Source of the DNA: Enterococcus hirae ATCC 9790
Lineage (GTDB): Bacteria > Bacillota > Bacilli > Lactobacillales > Enterococcaceae
Reading direction: 5' to 3'
Assembly (NCBI RefSeq): GCF_000271405.2
Contig: NC_018081.1
Location: forward strand, 41,127 to 105,126
DNA: 64,000 nucleotides
How positions within the stretch are numbered: the first letter of the stretch is position 1; each line of letters opens with the position of its first letter. A program made the position numbers and the translations under genes. The notes under the pieces were generated by a model. It worked only from the letters and a program-made list of their open reading frames with translations. It was not told the DNA's origin and searched no databases. Shown piece by piece: positions 63,509-64,000 of the stretch.

Positions 63509-63517
63509 ATTATAGCA
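63509..63517 (-). promoter_or_regulatory. extended -10 promoter of the toxin mRNA
   Basis: TGCTATAAT on the minus strand; TTGTAA at 63535-63540 is the only -35-like box, three bases too far. Transcription should begin near 63502. Confidence 0.6.
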
Positions 63518-63593
63518 TTATTGAATTTTATTTTTTACAACTTTTATACAATAATCTATAAATTTTCACAACCAAGTTATTTGCAAATAATCT

Positions 63594-63619
63594 AAAAAAA
63601 AGCTACTCTTTCGAGTAGC
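63594..63619 (-). terminator. minus-strand terminator upstream of the toxin promoter
   Basis: GCTACTC/GAGTAGC stem with a 4-base loop and eight T behind it on the minus strand. It would insulate the toxin promoter from leftward transcription. Confidence 0.85.
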
Positions 63620-63751
63620 CTTGAACGGATGTCATCATCTTGTGGGTTTCAGAAAAAATTCATTTTTTATAGATTGTGTAAAATGATGACACTGTCATTT
63701 TTACCACGATTGAAATTATTGTTTTATTACTTTTTTGACGTACAGATAAAA

Positions 63752-63816
63752 ATAAAAAATACCACCCGAAGGTTGGGGGTATGGTGGTATGAGTTGGTTT
63801 ACGGGAGTGTTGTAGT
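63752..63816 (-). ncRNA. candidate small RNA, about 65 nt
   Basis: On the minus strand TTGACA (63846-63851) and a TACATA-like -10 (63822-63827) precede a short transcript ending at a hairpin ATACCACC/GGTGGTAT (63759-63766 with 63783-63790) and a T-rich tail. Size and build resemble the antitoxin RNA nearby. I find no toxin partner inside the window, and no convincing protein gene in 63620-63870. Confidence 0.4.
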
Positions 63817-63869
63817 ATTTGTATGTAAAAATTAAATTTATCTCTTGTCAAGTATTTTGTATTTACCAA

Positions 63870-64000
63870 TCAAAATTATTTTGATAAACTATATATACAA
63901 CAATATATATTAAATGATATCTAACTATATATTTTTTTAGATATATAAATAGATATTTATGTATGTATTATATTTCGCACGCAATATATATAGGAGGGGG
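63870..64000. other. very AT-rich tract ending in a ribosome binding site
   Basis: About 130 bases of mostly A and T with many TATATA runs and no reading frame of note. The last bases contain AGGAGG (63992-63997), so a plus-strand gene probably starts just outside the window. Confidence 0.5.

Noticed and set aside
63629..63869. Two overlapping frames of about 68 residues on opposite strands near the right end
   Set aside because: Neither has a ribosome site or recognisable pattern; the region is better explained by a small RNA and hairpins.
63870..64000. AT-rich tract as a possible replication origin
   Set aside because: No DnaA-box cluster (TTATCCACA-like) is present and no replication gene is nearby.

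Overview
The window is a low-GC Gram-positive chromosome segment that reads as an Enterococcus. It carries an epaA-G type rhamnopolysaccharide operon, a complete division and cell wall (dcw) cluster running into ylmE-sepF-yggT-ylmH-divIVA-ileS, two sigma-54 PTS operons with LevR-type activators, and an Fst/par-like type I toxin-antitoxin module. Gene order resembles what I remember for E. faecalis, apart from the position of the mannose PTS. An E. faecium-group species is plausible, but I could not test this. Almost all genes are on the minus strand.

Layout, left to right. 1-5.6 kb: end of the Epa operon (epaA to the start of epaG). 5.7-11.4 kb: yihY, map, flavodoxin, a TetR regulator, an M29 aminopeptidase, an orphan membrane protein and tRNA-Arg(CCT). 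11.6-18.9 kb: an Eis-like acetyltransferase, then a cellobiose-type PTS operon with three small accessory genes, a sigma-54 promoter and its LevR-type activator. 19-25 kb: DEAD-box helicase, oxidoreductase, sfsA, a DUF4828 protein, a DtxR/MntR-like repressor and zwf. 25.2-42.9 kb: ileS with its T-box, then divIVA back to mraZ. 43-54 kb: DUF3397, CorA, DUF4044, recN, argR, tlyA, ispA, xseBA, folD, nusB, asp23, pepP and a GlsB-like protein. 54.3-61.2 kb: mannose PTS operon with manO, a sigma-54 promoter and its activator. 61.5-64 kb: AT-rich accessory end with an acyltransferase bracketed by a direct repeat, the type I toxin-antitoxin module, a further small-RNA candidate and an AT-rich tract ending in a ribosome binding site at the window edge.

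How it works together. The left and centre build and divide the cell envelope: dTDP-rhamnose and Epa polysaccharide synthesis, lipid I/II synthesis, septal transpeptidation and Z-ring assembly. A tandem MraZ-type operator sits over the dcw promoter. The two sugar transporters share one control logic: a PRD-containing sigma-54 activator, a terminator, then a -24/-12 promoter and the PTS genes.

Points for a second look are the Fst-like module, whose 65-nt antisense RNA matches the toxin start region and whose terminator loop is complementary to the toxin terminator loop; single-base A-run frameshifts in ylmH and divIB (assembly error or real); an apparent ATT start for yggT; and the repeat-bracketed acyltransferase.
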